Source of the DNA: Flavobacteriales bacterium
Lineage (GTDB): Bacteria; Bacteroidota; Bacteroidia; Flavobacteriales; UBA7430
Assembly: GCA_002707145.1 (NCBI GenBank)
Contig: PAMD01000005.1
Coordinates: forward strand, 1-15,070
DNA length: 15,070 bases
Direction: 5' to 3'
Part shown: one piece after another, positions 6,817 through 14,200 of the stretch
How positions within the stretch are numbered: position 1 is the first letter of the stretch
Layout of the letters: the number at the start of each line of letters is the position of its first letter
Position numbers and translations under genes: made by a program
The notes under the pieces: generated by a model
Database searches by the model: none
The model's input: only the letters and a program-made list of their open reading frames with translations
Told to the model about the DNA's origin: nothing

Positions 6817-8439
6817 ATGAAAAAGTTTAAACTATCAAGTCTAATTTTCTTTTTATTTACTTCATTTTTTGGGTTTTCTCAAAACCAGGTTCCTATTATA
6901 TCAAATGTAAATGCATCTATCAATGAAACTACCAAAACAGTTAATATTGTTTATGATTTAAGTGATGCTGAGGGAGATGAAATGGAAGTTTGGATTCAAG
7001 TTTCAGTTGATGATGGTAAAACTTGGGTTATTCCAATAGAATATGATTCATTGAATGGAGATTTTGGAGAGTCAATATTATCTGGAAGTCAGAAGTCGAT
7101 TACGTGGTCTTATAATGAATCTCTATTGAGCAACTATGCTCAGGGCTTAACTTCAATGCTAATTAGAGTAGTTGCGGATGATCATATCGAAATTCCTTTA
7201 ACTGAAATTGTAAGTAAAATTGATAGTGCAAGGATTATATCTTCCTTATATCAGTATGAAGGTATTAGACATCATATTACTGATCCTGTATTTAAAAATG
7301 AAATAATCGATAGTTTGGAAACAATATTTAACATAGCAAATCTGTATAATTATCGACAAGGCCCAATTTATGGCGGTTATCAAATTAAAAATATAGTTGG
7401 ATTTTCTTCGGGAACAAGAACCCCTTCAAAATCTTGGTTGACTTCGGCTCATTACGACTCAGTAGAAAACTCCCCAGGAACAAATGACAACGGTACAGGT
7501 ATGGTAGCTATTGCAGAAGCTGTAAGAATTTTGTCAGATTACAATACTAAAAATTCTTTGCGTTATTTATTTTTTGATCTAGAAGAACCTGGATTAATTG
7601 GAAGTCAATTCTACGTTCAAACGGGTATTCCATTTTGGGAAGATATGCAAGGACTAATTAATATGGATATGCTTGGATATTATAGTGAGTATCCAAATAC
7701 ACAATCTTTTCCTTTCGGTTTTGATTTTTACTATCCTGAAGTATATAATGCATTAATTGACGATTCATGGAGAGCTAACTGGATAGGAAGTATATACACA
7801 AATCTGACCTCAAGTCTAGAAGAAGATTTCCGAGATATAGCCAATACTTATGTTCCAGAACTCAAAATACATAGTTTTCTTGTTCCTGGAAATGGTGAAT
7901 TAATTCCTGATATGAGACGAAGTGATCACGCCCCTTTTTGGGATATTGGTGTTCCTGCCTTATTTCTTTCAGATGGTGGTGAATTTCGCAATCCTTATTA
8001 TCATACAACAAACGATATATTATCTACCTTAGATATAGATTTTCTTTTGAATAATATAAAGGCAGTAGTAACTACATTGGCGTATAAAGCAGAGCTAGAG
8101 CATAGTGCAACTATGGAAAGTAATATTTTGGAGCTTGAACTTCCATTGGCCATGATTGAAATGAAATCACCACAGAATTCAATTTTACCTTTTCCAAATC
8201 CTTCAGATGGAATTCAAGATTTTCAGATTTCTCTAATTGAGGAAGGAATGGTGAAATTAATCATTACTGATATGGCTGGAAGAGTAATAGATAAAACATT
8301 AAGTAAATGGATGCCTTCGGGTAAAAGTATTTATAACTATAACAAGGACTTGAGTGATGGTTCTTACCATATTTCACTTGAATTAAATGGAGTAATTATT
8401 GGTTCAAGCAATCTTATTACATATTCTCACAAACATTAA
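6817..8439 (+). CDS. Secreted M28 family zinc aminopeptidase with full T9SS type A sorting domain
   Basis: 540 residues. The signal peptide ends near residue 21 (FGFSQ). Residues 24-125 form a beta-sandwich (NIVYDLSDAEGDEMEVWI, SVDDGKTW) of the type found before catalytic domains in secreted Bacteroidota enzymes. The M28 domain spans about 130-430. It has zinc ligands His212 (AHYDS), Asp224 (TNDNGTG), Glu257 with the catalytic base Glu256 (DLEEPG), Asp284 (INMDMLG) and His396 (YYHTTND), so the active site looks complete. M28 enzymes remove N-terminal residues from peptides. The C-terminus (458-540) is a full type A sorting domain: FPNPSDG, then ITDMAGRVIDK and LSDGSYHI. It is transcribed divergently from the membrane regulator across a 234-base region with phased repeats, and a strong terminator follows it, so it is probably a single-gene unit. 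Confidence 0.92.
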   Translation: MKKFKLSSLIFFLFTSFFGFSQNQVPIISNVNASINETTKTVNIVYDLSDAEGDEMEVWIQVSVDDGKTWVIPIEYDSLNGDFGESILSGSQKSITWSYNESLLSNYAQGLTSMLIRVVADDHIEIPLTEIVSKIDSARIISSLYQYEGIRHHITDPVFKNEIIDSLETIFNIANLYNYRQGPIYGGYQIKNIVGFSSGTRTPSKSWLTSAHYDSVENSPGTNDNGTGMVAIAEAVRILSDYNTKNSLRYLFFDLEEPGLIGSQFYVQTGIPFWEDMQGLINMDMLGYYSEYPNTQSFPFGFDFYYPEVYNALIDDSWRANWIGSIYTNLTSSLEEDFRDIANTYVPELKIHSFLVPGNGELIPDMRRSDHAPFWDIGVPALFLSDGGEFRNPYYHTTNDILSTLDIDFLLNNIKAVVTTLAYKAELEHSATMESNILELELPLAMIEMKSPQNSILPFPNPSDGIQDFQISLIEEGMVKLIITDMAGRVIDKTLSKWMPSGKSIYNYNKDLSDGSYHISLELNGVIIGSSNLITYSHKH

Positions 8440-8478
8440 AATACTTGTAAATTTTTAATGAAGTTAATATTACTTAAG

Positions 8479-8509
8479 ACCCACTCAATTAGAGTGGGTT
8501 TTGGTTTTT
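8479..8509 (+). terminator. Intrinsic terminator after the M28 peptidase
   Basis: ACCCACTC (8479-8486), loop AATTA, GAGTGGGT (8492-8499) form a perfect 8-bp GC-rich stem followed by TTTGGTTTTT. It sits 39 bases past the stop. Confidence 0.85.
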
Positions 8510-8512
8510 ATA

Positions 8513-8565
8513 AAATCTTCCAAACCCCTTTCATATTTTTTCGAAAAAGAACTTCTAACGAGAAT
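8513..8565 (+). repeat. 3'-flank repeat element, orphan copy 2
   Basis: AAATCTTCCAAA (8513-8524) and TTCTAACGAGAAT (8553-8565) repeat the pair at 2819-2849, with a longer gap between the two parts. Here the pair lies beyond a terminator and not directly after a gene with the short tail, so it may be the leftover 3' flank of a lost or moved gene. The rest of the gap to 8654 is AT-rich with no clear promoter boxes. Confidence 0.45.
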
Positions 8566-8654
8566 ATTTTTTGGAATAGTTATTGATTTCTATAAAATAT
8601 TAAGTGTTTAATTACTAATAGTTATACATTCAAATAAAATCAACGAATAATAAA

Positions 8655-10349
8655 ATGAAAAAACTACTAATCACCTTAATAACCTTTCAAGTCACCTTTT
8701 CTTTTGCACAAGATCCTTTAACACCTTGTCAACAAGCCCAACTTAATGCATCAGGCTTAATAGGCGAATTTGTCCCTAATTGTCAAGAAGATGGTTCTTA
8801 TGTTTCAACACAGTGCTGGGCAAGTGCCGAATATTGTTGGTGTGTAGATGAAGATGGTGAGGAAATACCAGGAACTAGTATTCTAAGTTGGCAGGGTATG
8901 CCAGATTGTTCTTCAAATTCAGACGCTTGCACTTTAATTCCAGATCCTGGTATGTGTGAGGCTGCTATTCAAAAGTATTATTTCAATCAAGAAACCCAGC
9001 AATGTGAGGATTTCTCATGGGGTGGATGTGGAGGAGTGGTGCCTTTTGAATCACTCGCAGAGTGTGAGGCAGCTGCATGCTCTCAGTCTTCAAATGATTG
9101 TTGTATCAATGCAGAATGGATAAATCCTACTGCTATGTGTCCTTTTATTTGGGATCCAGTGTCAGGTTGTGATGGTATTGAGTATGCTAACTCATGCGTT
9201 GCTCAGGCTGCAGGATTGTCTTCATGGACTAATCAGTCAGGCTCTGAAACTACATTAAATTGGGATTGTGAACCTCAATCAGATTCTACATCATGTGAGG
9301 CTTATTTTGAATGGGGAGGTGGAAATCCGTACCTAGTTTTTTCAAACCTTTCTAATTATAGTGAAATAGATCCTGAAAACATCAATTTACTTTGGGATTT
9401 CGGAAATGGATATACCACATTTTCTGAAAACCCTGTATATACATATGATTCAGCCGGATATTATGAGGTTTGTTTGACGATTTCTGTAGATGACACTCAA
9501 AACAATCAAACATGTATATCCACATATTGTGATTTTATTTCTTATATGGTTCCCGGTACAACATGGGATTGTGGTCCATGGGGGTGTTATAATCCAGGAA
9601 CAGGAATGGGACAATATACCTCAATAGATATATGTGAAGCTACTTGTAACATTACACCCGCTATATGTACCTCAACTTCTGGAATAGAAATTTCAAGTCT
9701 AGGTTTTTGGGAAAACCCAAATGATCCATGTGATACAGGTGAATGTACTGCAGATGGCCAGTTTTTAGAAATAGTTATTGATTGTGAGCAAGAAATGGGT
9801 ATTCCTTGTGAAGGGGAGTGGATGGACGTTGAAGGTCAATGTTGTTCGGTGTGTGTACCTTCTAATAATTCTTATTGTGACTCCATAAGTTTAAACCCTA
9901 TTTTACCATTGGGAGCTACCTGGGGTCCCAGTGTTTTAGAAGTGAATGTTGAAACATACTTTAGTAATTATTCTATTCCTTATGCGGGACTTATGTTAAT
10001 AGATAACTCTGGAGATACTATTGCAATCGAAACTATATCAACAGCGGGTAATGTTTATGGTATTTTTCCTAATATGTCAGAAACACGCGAATTACTTATT
10101 GTAAATGAGTTGGTTCTTCCTTTTACAGGAGAATTATGTATTGTGGAAGGCCTTTTTGCAGGGATAACAAATATAGTTTGTTCATACCCAGTAATTTGGC
10201 AGAACATGGAATTAGATGAAATTCAAATAAAACCAAGACTTCTTAGAATGATAGATATCTTAGGACGAGATGTGAAAATTCATCAAAGCGGTCAGTTCTT
10301 ATTTTATATATATGATGATGGTACTGTAGAAAAGAAATATACATACTAA
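8655..10349 (+). CDS. Secreted multi-domain protease-inhibitor-like protein (thyroglobulin-1, Kunitz, Kazal-like, PKD, VWC-like)
   Basis: 564 residues, signal peptide 1-18 (SFA/Q). A thyroglobulin type-1 domain (25-85) has its six Cys (25, 43, 54, 61, 63, 85) and the hallmark QCW and CWCV motifs. A Kunitz/BPTI domain (92-142) has Cys 92, 101, 117, 125, 137 and 142 (gaps 8, 15, 7, 11, 4; BPTI has 8, 15, 7, 12, 3) and FSWGGCGG. A Kazal-like domain (about 149-205) has MCPFIWDPVSGCDG, then YANSC, with one usual Cys replaced by Ser. A PKD domain (213-294) has LLWDFGNG and YTYDSAGYYEV. A short Cys module (304-331) follows, then an eight-Cys VWC-like domain (338-400) ending CCSVC, a beta domain (about 405-510) and the short tail RMIDILGRD plus LFYIYDDG. 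All three inhibitor folds are known mainly from animals. The residue in the Kunitz P1 position is Glu102, so trypsin is an unlikely target. Role inferred: defence against, or control of, extracellular proteases. The targets are unknown and none of the inhibition is proven. Confidence 0.87.
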   Translation: MKKLLITLITFQVTFSFAQDPLTPCQQAQLNASGLIGEFVPNCQEDGSYVSTQCWASAEYCWCVDEDGEEIPGTSILSWQGMPDCSSNSDACTLIPDPGMCEAAIQKYYFNQETQQCEDFSWGGCGGVVPFESLAECEAAACSQSSNDCCINAEWINPTAMCPFIWDPVSGCDGIEYANSCVAQAAGLSSWTNQSGSETTLNWDCEPQSDSTSCEAYFEWGGGNPYLVFSNLSNYSEIDPENINLLWDFGNGYTTFSENPVYTYDSAGYYEVCLTISVDDTQNNQTCISTYCDFISYMVPGTTWDCGPWGCYNPGTGMGQYTSIDICEATCNITPAICTSTSGIEISSLGFWENPNDPCDTGECTADGQFLEIVIDCEQEMGIPCEGEWMDVEGQCCSVCVPSNNSYCDSISLNPILPLGATWGPSVLEVNVETYFSNYSIPYAGLMLIDNSGDTIAIETISTAGNVYGIFPNMSETRELLIVNELVLPFTGELCIVEGLFAGITNIVCSYPVIWQNMELDEIQIKPRLLRMIDILGRDVKIHQSGQFLFYIYDDGTVEKKYTY

Positions 10350-10440
10350 ACTTCTTTAAATATTTTCAACGTCGTTTCGAATGAGTTCATAGAAGTTGAA
10401 TTTTATAGGCCAAGTTTTTTAAATAACTTGATTTTTTTTT
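10239..10440 (+). repeat. Short tail plus 3' flank repeat, copy 3
   Basis: The tail codons of the inhibitor gene run into CTAAACTTCTT at 10346-10356. A hairpin 61 bases after the stop resembles that of copy 2. It is the best preserved partner of the kelch gene's 3' end, although the genes encode unrelated main domains. Confidence 0.6.
10411..10440. terminator. Terminator hairpin between convergent genes
   Basis: CAAGTTTTTT (10411-10420) pairs with AAATAACTTG (10421-10430), with one T-T mismatch, and is followed by nine T's (10432-10440). It closes the inhibitor gene and lies just beyond the stop of the - strand lipoprotein frame. Confidence 0.6.
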
Positions 10441-10446
10441 ATTTGT

Positions 10447-10887
10447 TTATTCTATTTTTTTACCATAAATAGTTCGGCTATTAGAGCTAAATGGGGAACC
10501 CTCTGCTGCTGAGTAATATATTGAGTCGGGAGTTATATGGCCATCAAAATGATAATTAAAATCAGCCGCATCAAAACTATCATCATTCATTTCCCCGAAT
10601 ACATTTACCTGAAATTCATAGCAAGAGCAATACTGTTCATATCCTTCTAAAATAGGACCATTTGGTATCATTAAGGTACTATCAGAGTCACCATAATAAA
10701 CTTCTCCATTCCATGTTACTTCACCGGAACTGGGTTCAAATGGATGAGAAATACTCCAATATTTAATGAACTCCCATTGACCAATGTATTGCTCTCTGTA
10801 ATCAATTAATTCAGTGGTCTGACAAATTTTTTCATCCTCGCAACTTATTAAAAGGGTAAATAATAGAAATGAAAAGTAAAATATTTT
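10447..10887 (-). CDS. Small lipoprotein frame without a normal start codon (possible pseudogene)
   Basis: The - strand frame is open for 146 codons after a TAA at 10888-10890. It starts KIFYFSFLLFTLLISCED, a convincing lipoprotein signal with the cleavage Cys at residue 16 followed by acidic residues, as in surface-exported Bacteroidota lipoproteins. The rest (IGQWEFIKYW early, then GHITPDSIYY and ending SRTIYGKKIE) resembles small lipocalin-like lipoproteins of about 15 kDa. No ATG, GTG or TTG precedes or lies within the signal; the first in-frame ATG (10671) is internal and would remove the signal and half the domain. One extra A in the A6 run (10884-10889) would join the frame to a TTG start reading M-Y-K-K-I-F. 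This is therefore a real frameshift, a sequence error, or an unusual start. Exact function unknown. Confidence 0.6.
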   Translation of the reverse strand, partial: KIFYFSFLLFTLLISCEDEKICQTTELIDYREQYIGQWEFIKYWSISHPFEPSSGEVTWNGEVYYGDSDSTLMIPNGPILEGYEQYCSCYEFQVNVFGEMNDDSFDAADFNYHFDGHITPDSIYYSAAEGSPFSSNSRTIYGKKIE

Positions 10888-10895
10888 TTATACAA

Positions 10896-10903
10896 CAAAT
10901 ATA
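10896..10903 (-). promoter_or_regulatory. Candidate -7 box TATATTTG of the lipoprotein gene
   Basis: This is an exact TAnnTTTG match on the - strand, only 8 bases before the first codon of the signal peptide frame. Transcription would start at or next to the A6 run, giving a nearly leaderless message. No -33 TTTG is visible. The same 8-mer precedes the other - strand gene. From 10904 to 11096 I see only AT-rich sequence. Confidence 0.35.
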
Positions 10904-11096
10904 ATAATTTGTGCATTATCTGTGAATATTTAAAATTTTTGATATAAATGTATTCCTAATAAAATTTCAATCATTTTATCTTTTGTGTTTCACAAAACTT
11001 TTTCAAATATTTTCAAAAATATGATTACTATTTCTATAAATTTGACTACCTATATTAATATGATTATTGTCTTATTTTTTTAAATATTAAAATGTT

Positions 11097-12167
11097 ATGA
11101 AAAAGCTAATTACATTTATTGCGATAATTCCTGTTTGTTGTTTTGGTCAAACCATAAATAAATCTATGTCTTTTGATGGTATAGATCGTGAATATATCGT
11201 TTATGTTCCCGCCAATTATGATGGATCAAAAGATACACCGATAATGTTCAATTTCCACGGTGGTGCTGGATTTGCAAGTGATTTTATGTTAGCTAATGAT
11301 ATGAGACCGATTGCTGATACTGCTGGATTTATTGCTGTTTATCCTCAGGGAGCATTTGATTATGAAGGAGCTGAGGATGGAAATACACCTTCCACATCGT
11401 GGCTTCACAAAGCGCCAACTACTCATAACGATGTCAATTTCATTGCTGCTATCATTGATACATTGAGCACTGAATATTTAATTGATGAAGATAGAGTGTA
11501 TGCGTGTGGATACTCTGAAGGAGGAATTTTCTCTTACGAGTTGGGTTGTCGATTGAATGATCGAATTGCTTCTTTTGTTTCGGTTTCTGGAAGTATGATG
11601 GTTGATTCATTTAGGGAAGAGTACTACGGTTTGGGATTGTGTAATCCAATTCATCCTACAGCTATTATGTTAATCCCAGGGACTGAAGATGACAGCTTTC
11701 ACTCAACATATGACGGATTTCAGCCCTACTATATGTCTGTTGATGAAATTACAAGTTATTGGTCAGGTTATAATAATACCGATGAAAATCCCATGATAGA
11801 AAGTGTTGCGAATACGAATCCTACAGACGGAAGTACGGTTGAAAGAAAAACATGGTCTAATGGCGAAAATTGCGTCTCTGTTGTTGAACTTAAAGTAAAT
11901 GGGGGTGGTCACGACTGGCCAGGCGTTTTTGGAAATATGGATATTAGTGCGACTAACGAGATATGGAACTTTGTCTCAAAATATAATAGACAAGGTCTTA
12001 TTGATTGTGAAACAGTTTCATTGAAAGAAACTGTAGCTCAGACCAATAGAAAACTTGTAAAAATCATCAATATACTTGGACAAGAAGTTAAATTCAGAAA
12101 TATAGAAAATGGTGAAATATTATTCAAAATTTATGATAATGGAAGTGTCGAAAAGTTATTCAAATAA
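11097..12167 (+). CDS. Secreted PHB-depolymerase/feruloyl-esterase-like alpha/beta hydrolase with short T9SS-like tail
   Basis: 356 residues, signal peptide 1-17 (CCFG/Q). The domain at 20-298 is an alpha/beta hydrolase of the poly-hydroxybutyrate depolymerase/LpqC/feruloyl esterase type. It has the oxyanion strand FNFHGGAG (51-58), the nucleophile Ser140 in GYSEGG, the likely acid Asp198 in PGTEDDSF, and His272 in GGGHDWPG. Such enzymes cleave ester bonds in polyesters or in acyl and feruloyl groups on plant and algal polysaccharides; which bond is cut here is not shown. The tail (319-356) reads LVKIINILGQEV, then ILFKIYDNGSVEKLFK, a second subtype of the short tail seen also in the next gene. 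The downstream glycan-binding and GH16 genes suggest de-esterification of a polysaccharide (inference). No clear promoter or terminator was found in the flanks (11041-11096, 12168-12320). Confidence 0.87.
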   Translation: MKKLITFIAIIPVCCFGQTINKSMSFDGIDREYIVYVPANYDGSKDTPIMFNFHGGAGFASDFMLANDMRPIADTAGFIAVYPQGAFDYEGAEDGNTPSTSWLHKAPTTHNDVNFIAAIIDTLSTEYLIDEDRVYACGYSEGGIFSYELGCRLNDRIASFVSVSGSMMVDSFREEYYGLGLCNPIHPTAIMLIPGTEDDSFHSTYDGFQPYYMSVDEITSYWSGYNNTDENPMIESVANTNPTDGSTVERKTWSNGENCVSVVELKVNGGGHDWPGVFGNMDISATNEIWNFVSKYNRQGLIDCETVSLKETVAQTNRKLVKIINILGQEVKFRNIENGEILFKIYDNGSVEKLFK

Positions 12168-12320
12168 AAAAGATTTTGCATTATTAAAGCGGATTTTTTA
12201 TGGACCTAACTACTTAGTTTTTAATAAAAACATTTCAACTTTAACCTCACTAAATAAATAGATTTTGATAGTTTAGCTCCTTGTGAAAATTAACATTAAA
12301 TTAATATATAAAATTATAAA

Positions 12321-14189
12321 ATGCTTTTAAAACTTAAGTTAAGTATATTGTCTTTACTAGTTAGTAGTGCTTTTTTAAATGCTCAAACAATTTCAAATAT
12401 TCTTTTTTCAGGAGCTTTTGATGGAACAACTATAGTTGGAAATACATATACGCACCCAACTGGAGCTCAATCTTGGGCAGGTTTTGCCAATGAAGACCAA
12501 AGTATGTATCCCTTAAATTTTGCCGATGCTGGAGAAATTAGCTTTACAGGATCTACAACTGGAGCAGATGTGAGTATCTATTTTAAATTCGAATATAATC
12601 CATACCCAGATACTGAACCTAGTTTTAGTACAAGTTTCGTTACCATTAGTGGTTCAGAAGAAGACACCTATTCTTTGGTTATTCCTGCTCAAGGGAGCAA
12701 TACTTATAGTTCTTTCTTATTGTATTTGAATACACTAGATGTTGCCGTAACCTTAACAAACATTTCTTTAACAAGTTCAGAAATTAATGATCCTTGTGAA
12801 CTGGTTTTATGTTCTAATGGAGAAGTATGTGAGAACGGAATTTGTATTGATTATGTTGGGCCTTCGACAGCTGCGCCAATACCACCGGAAAGAGAACCTG
12901 AAGATGTTATTTCTTTTTACAGTGAGTCGTATGAGGATTTCGCTATTGATAATTTTGATTTTGGCTTGTGCCCTGGTTCCGGAGCTAATCAAGAGATGAT
13001 TGCTGGTAATGCAGTACAACATTATTTTGGCCCCGGATGTCAAGGAATTATATTCAATAACAACCGAGTAGATGCCTCTGAATTTACTAATGTTCATTTC
13101 GATTTTTACACAAATGATACTGATTTAATAGGCAAAGTATTTAATTTAAAACTAGTGGATTGGGGAGGTAACATAGATGCATCTAATTCCTCAGGATTAG
13201 AAGTTAATTTTAATGGAGGAACAAATCCAAATATGTCCTCCGGATCATGGGTTTCTGTTGATGTAGATATCTCGACTATTGGTCAAATGATTAGCGGAAA
13301 TTTAAATAGAAGTGATATAGCAGAAATACACATTACCTCTAATTTAGAGAATGCATGGTACGACAATGTGTATCTTTACAAACAGATTTTTGTTCCAGGG
13401 ACATGTTCTGATGGGATACTTAATCAAAATGAAATAGGGGTGGACTGTGGAGGTGATTGCGAAGCTTGTATTGTGGGCCCCCCAATAATGCCTGCTCCAA
13501 ATCCACCCGCAAGAGCACCAGAAAACGTGATATCTATCTACAGTGATGCCTATTCAAACGTAACTATAGATAATTTTGACTTTGGTTTATGTGGAAGTTT
13601 TGCAGTAACTGAGGAATTTATTAATGATAACGGAATGCAGCTATATTCCGGGTCGGGTTGCCAGGGTATAAGTTTTGAAAGTAATAGAATTAATGCTTCA
13701 GCATTTACCAATATTCATTTTGATTTTTACACTGATCAGACTAATGTAATTGGAAGGGTTTTTAATATAAAGTTGGTAGACTGGGCAGGAAATTCTAATG
13801 AAGCTGGATCAACTGGACTTGAAATTAATTTTAACGATGGAACTAATCCTAATATTTCATCAGGTTCTTGGATTTCTGTAGATGTAGATATTTCTTCTTT
13901 TGGTCCAATGGTTGGTGGTAACTTAATTAGAAGCGATATTGCTCAGATACATATTACCTCAAACTTATCAAATGCTTGGTATGATAATCTTTATCTATAT
14001 AAAAATGAAGTTTTAAACAGTACAGAAATTATTAATTCAGGAACAAATTTCAATGATAGAAGTTTACTTAAAATAATAAATATACTCGGTCAAGAGGTAA
14101 CTAAACAAGATAATGAAAACAATAACCAGATTTTATTTTACATATTTAGTGATGGATCTATTGAGAAAATAATTAACTATAATTATTAA
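12321..14189 (+). CDS. Secreted non-catalytic protein with two tandem glycan-binding-like modules and short T9SS-like tail
   Basis: 622 residues with a signal peptide at 1-21 (FLNA/Q). The N-terminal beta domain (about 24-152) is Ser/Thr-rich with no catalytic motif. A short Cys linker (159-176) leads to module A (185-354). A second Cys linker (362-384, VDCGGDCEAC) leads to module B (391-561). The modules share P-x-x-P-[PA]-R-x-P-[ED]-[DN]-VIS-x-YS, IDNFDFGLC, GCQGI, HFDFYT, NLKLVDW/NIKLVDW, DVDIS and NAWYDN-[VL]-YLYK. This is the pattern of the beta-sandwich modules that accompany laminarinases and other glycoside hydrolases in marine Bacteroidota. The end has KIINILGQEV and ILFYIFSDGS, the same tail subtype as the esterase. 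The GH16 gene starts 11 bases after the stop, so the two are almost certainly co-transcribed. Likely role: surface capture of a beta-glucan (inference). Confidence 0.87.
   Translation: MLLKLKLSILSLLVSSAFLNAQTISNILFSGAFDGTTIVGNTYTHPTGAQSWAGFANEDQSMYPLNFADAGEISFTGSTTGADVSIYFKFEYNPYPDTEPSFSTSFVTISGSEEDTYSLVIPAQGSNTYSSFLLYLNTLDVAVTLTNISLTSSEINDPCELVLCSNGEVCENGICIDYVGPSTAAPIPPEREPEDVISFYSESYEDFAIDNFDFGLCPGSGANQEMIAGNAVQHYFGPGCQGIIFNNNRVDASEFTNVHFDFYTNDTDLIGKVFNLKLVDWGGNIDASNSSGLEVNFNGGTNPNMSSGSWVSVDVDISTIGQMISGNLNRSDIAEIHITSNLENAWYDNVYLYKQIFVPGTCSDGILNQNEIGVDCGGDCEACIVGPPIMPAPNPPARAPENVISIYSDAYSNVTIDNFDFGLCGSFAVTEEFINDNGMQLYSGSGCQGISFESNRINASAFTNIHFDFYTDQTNVIGRVFNIKLVDWAGNSNEAGSTGLEINFNDGTNPNISSGSWISVDVDISSFGPMVGGNLIRSDIAQIHITSNLSNAWYDNLYLYKNEVLNSTEIINSGTNFNDRSLLKIINILGQEVTKQDNENNNQILFYIFSDGSIEKIINYNY
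12873..14003 (+). repeat. Internal tandem duplication: glycan-binding-like modules A (12873-13382) and B (13491-14003)
   Basis: Two segments of about 510 bases in the same gene encode modules of 170 and 171 residues that can be aligned along their whole length without large gaps. At the DNA level they have diverged considerably, so the duplication is not recent. The linkers before each module are different Cys motifs, so the repeated unit is the beta module itself. Confidence 0.8.
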
Positions 14190-14200
14190 ACTAATACTTT

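Noticed and set aside
12165..12200. Possible terminator after the esterase gene (TTTTGC paired with GCGGAT)
   Set aside because: The stem relies on G-T pairs and has a long loop; too weak to list as a feature.
12238..12254. A stretch resembling the phage T3 promoter (TTAACCTCACTAAA)
   Set aside because: It lacks one C of the T3 core and no phage gene or matching polymerase is visible; in AT-rich intergenic DNA this is most likely chance.
12787..13097. Two open frames (one per strand) inside the glycan-binding protein gene
   Set aside because: They overlap module A, which aligns well with module B in the main frame; their translations look random.
12873..14003. Could the tandem modules be a recent duplication or assembly artefact?
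   Set aside because: The two copies differ widely at the DNA level and have different linkers, so the duplication is old and real.
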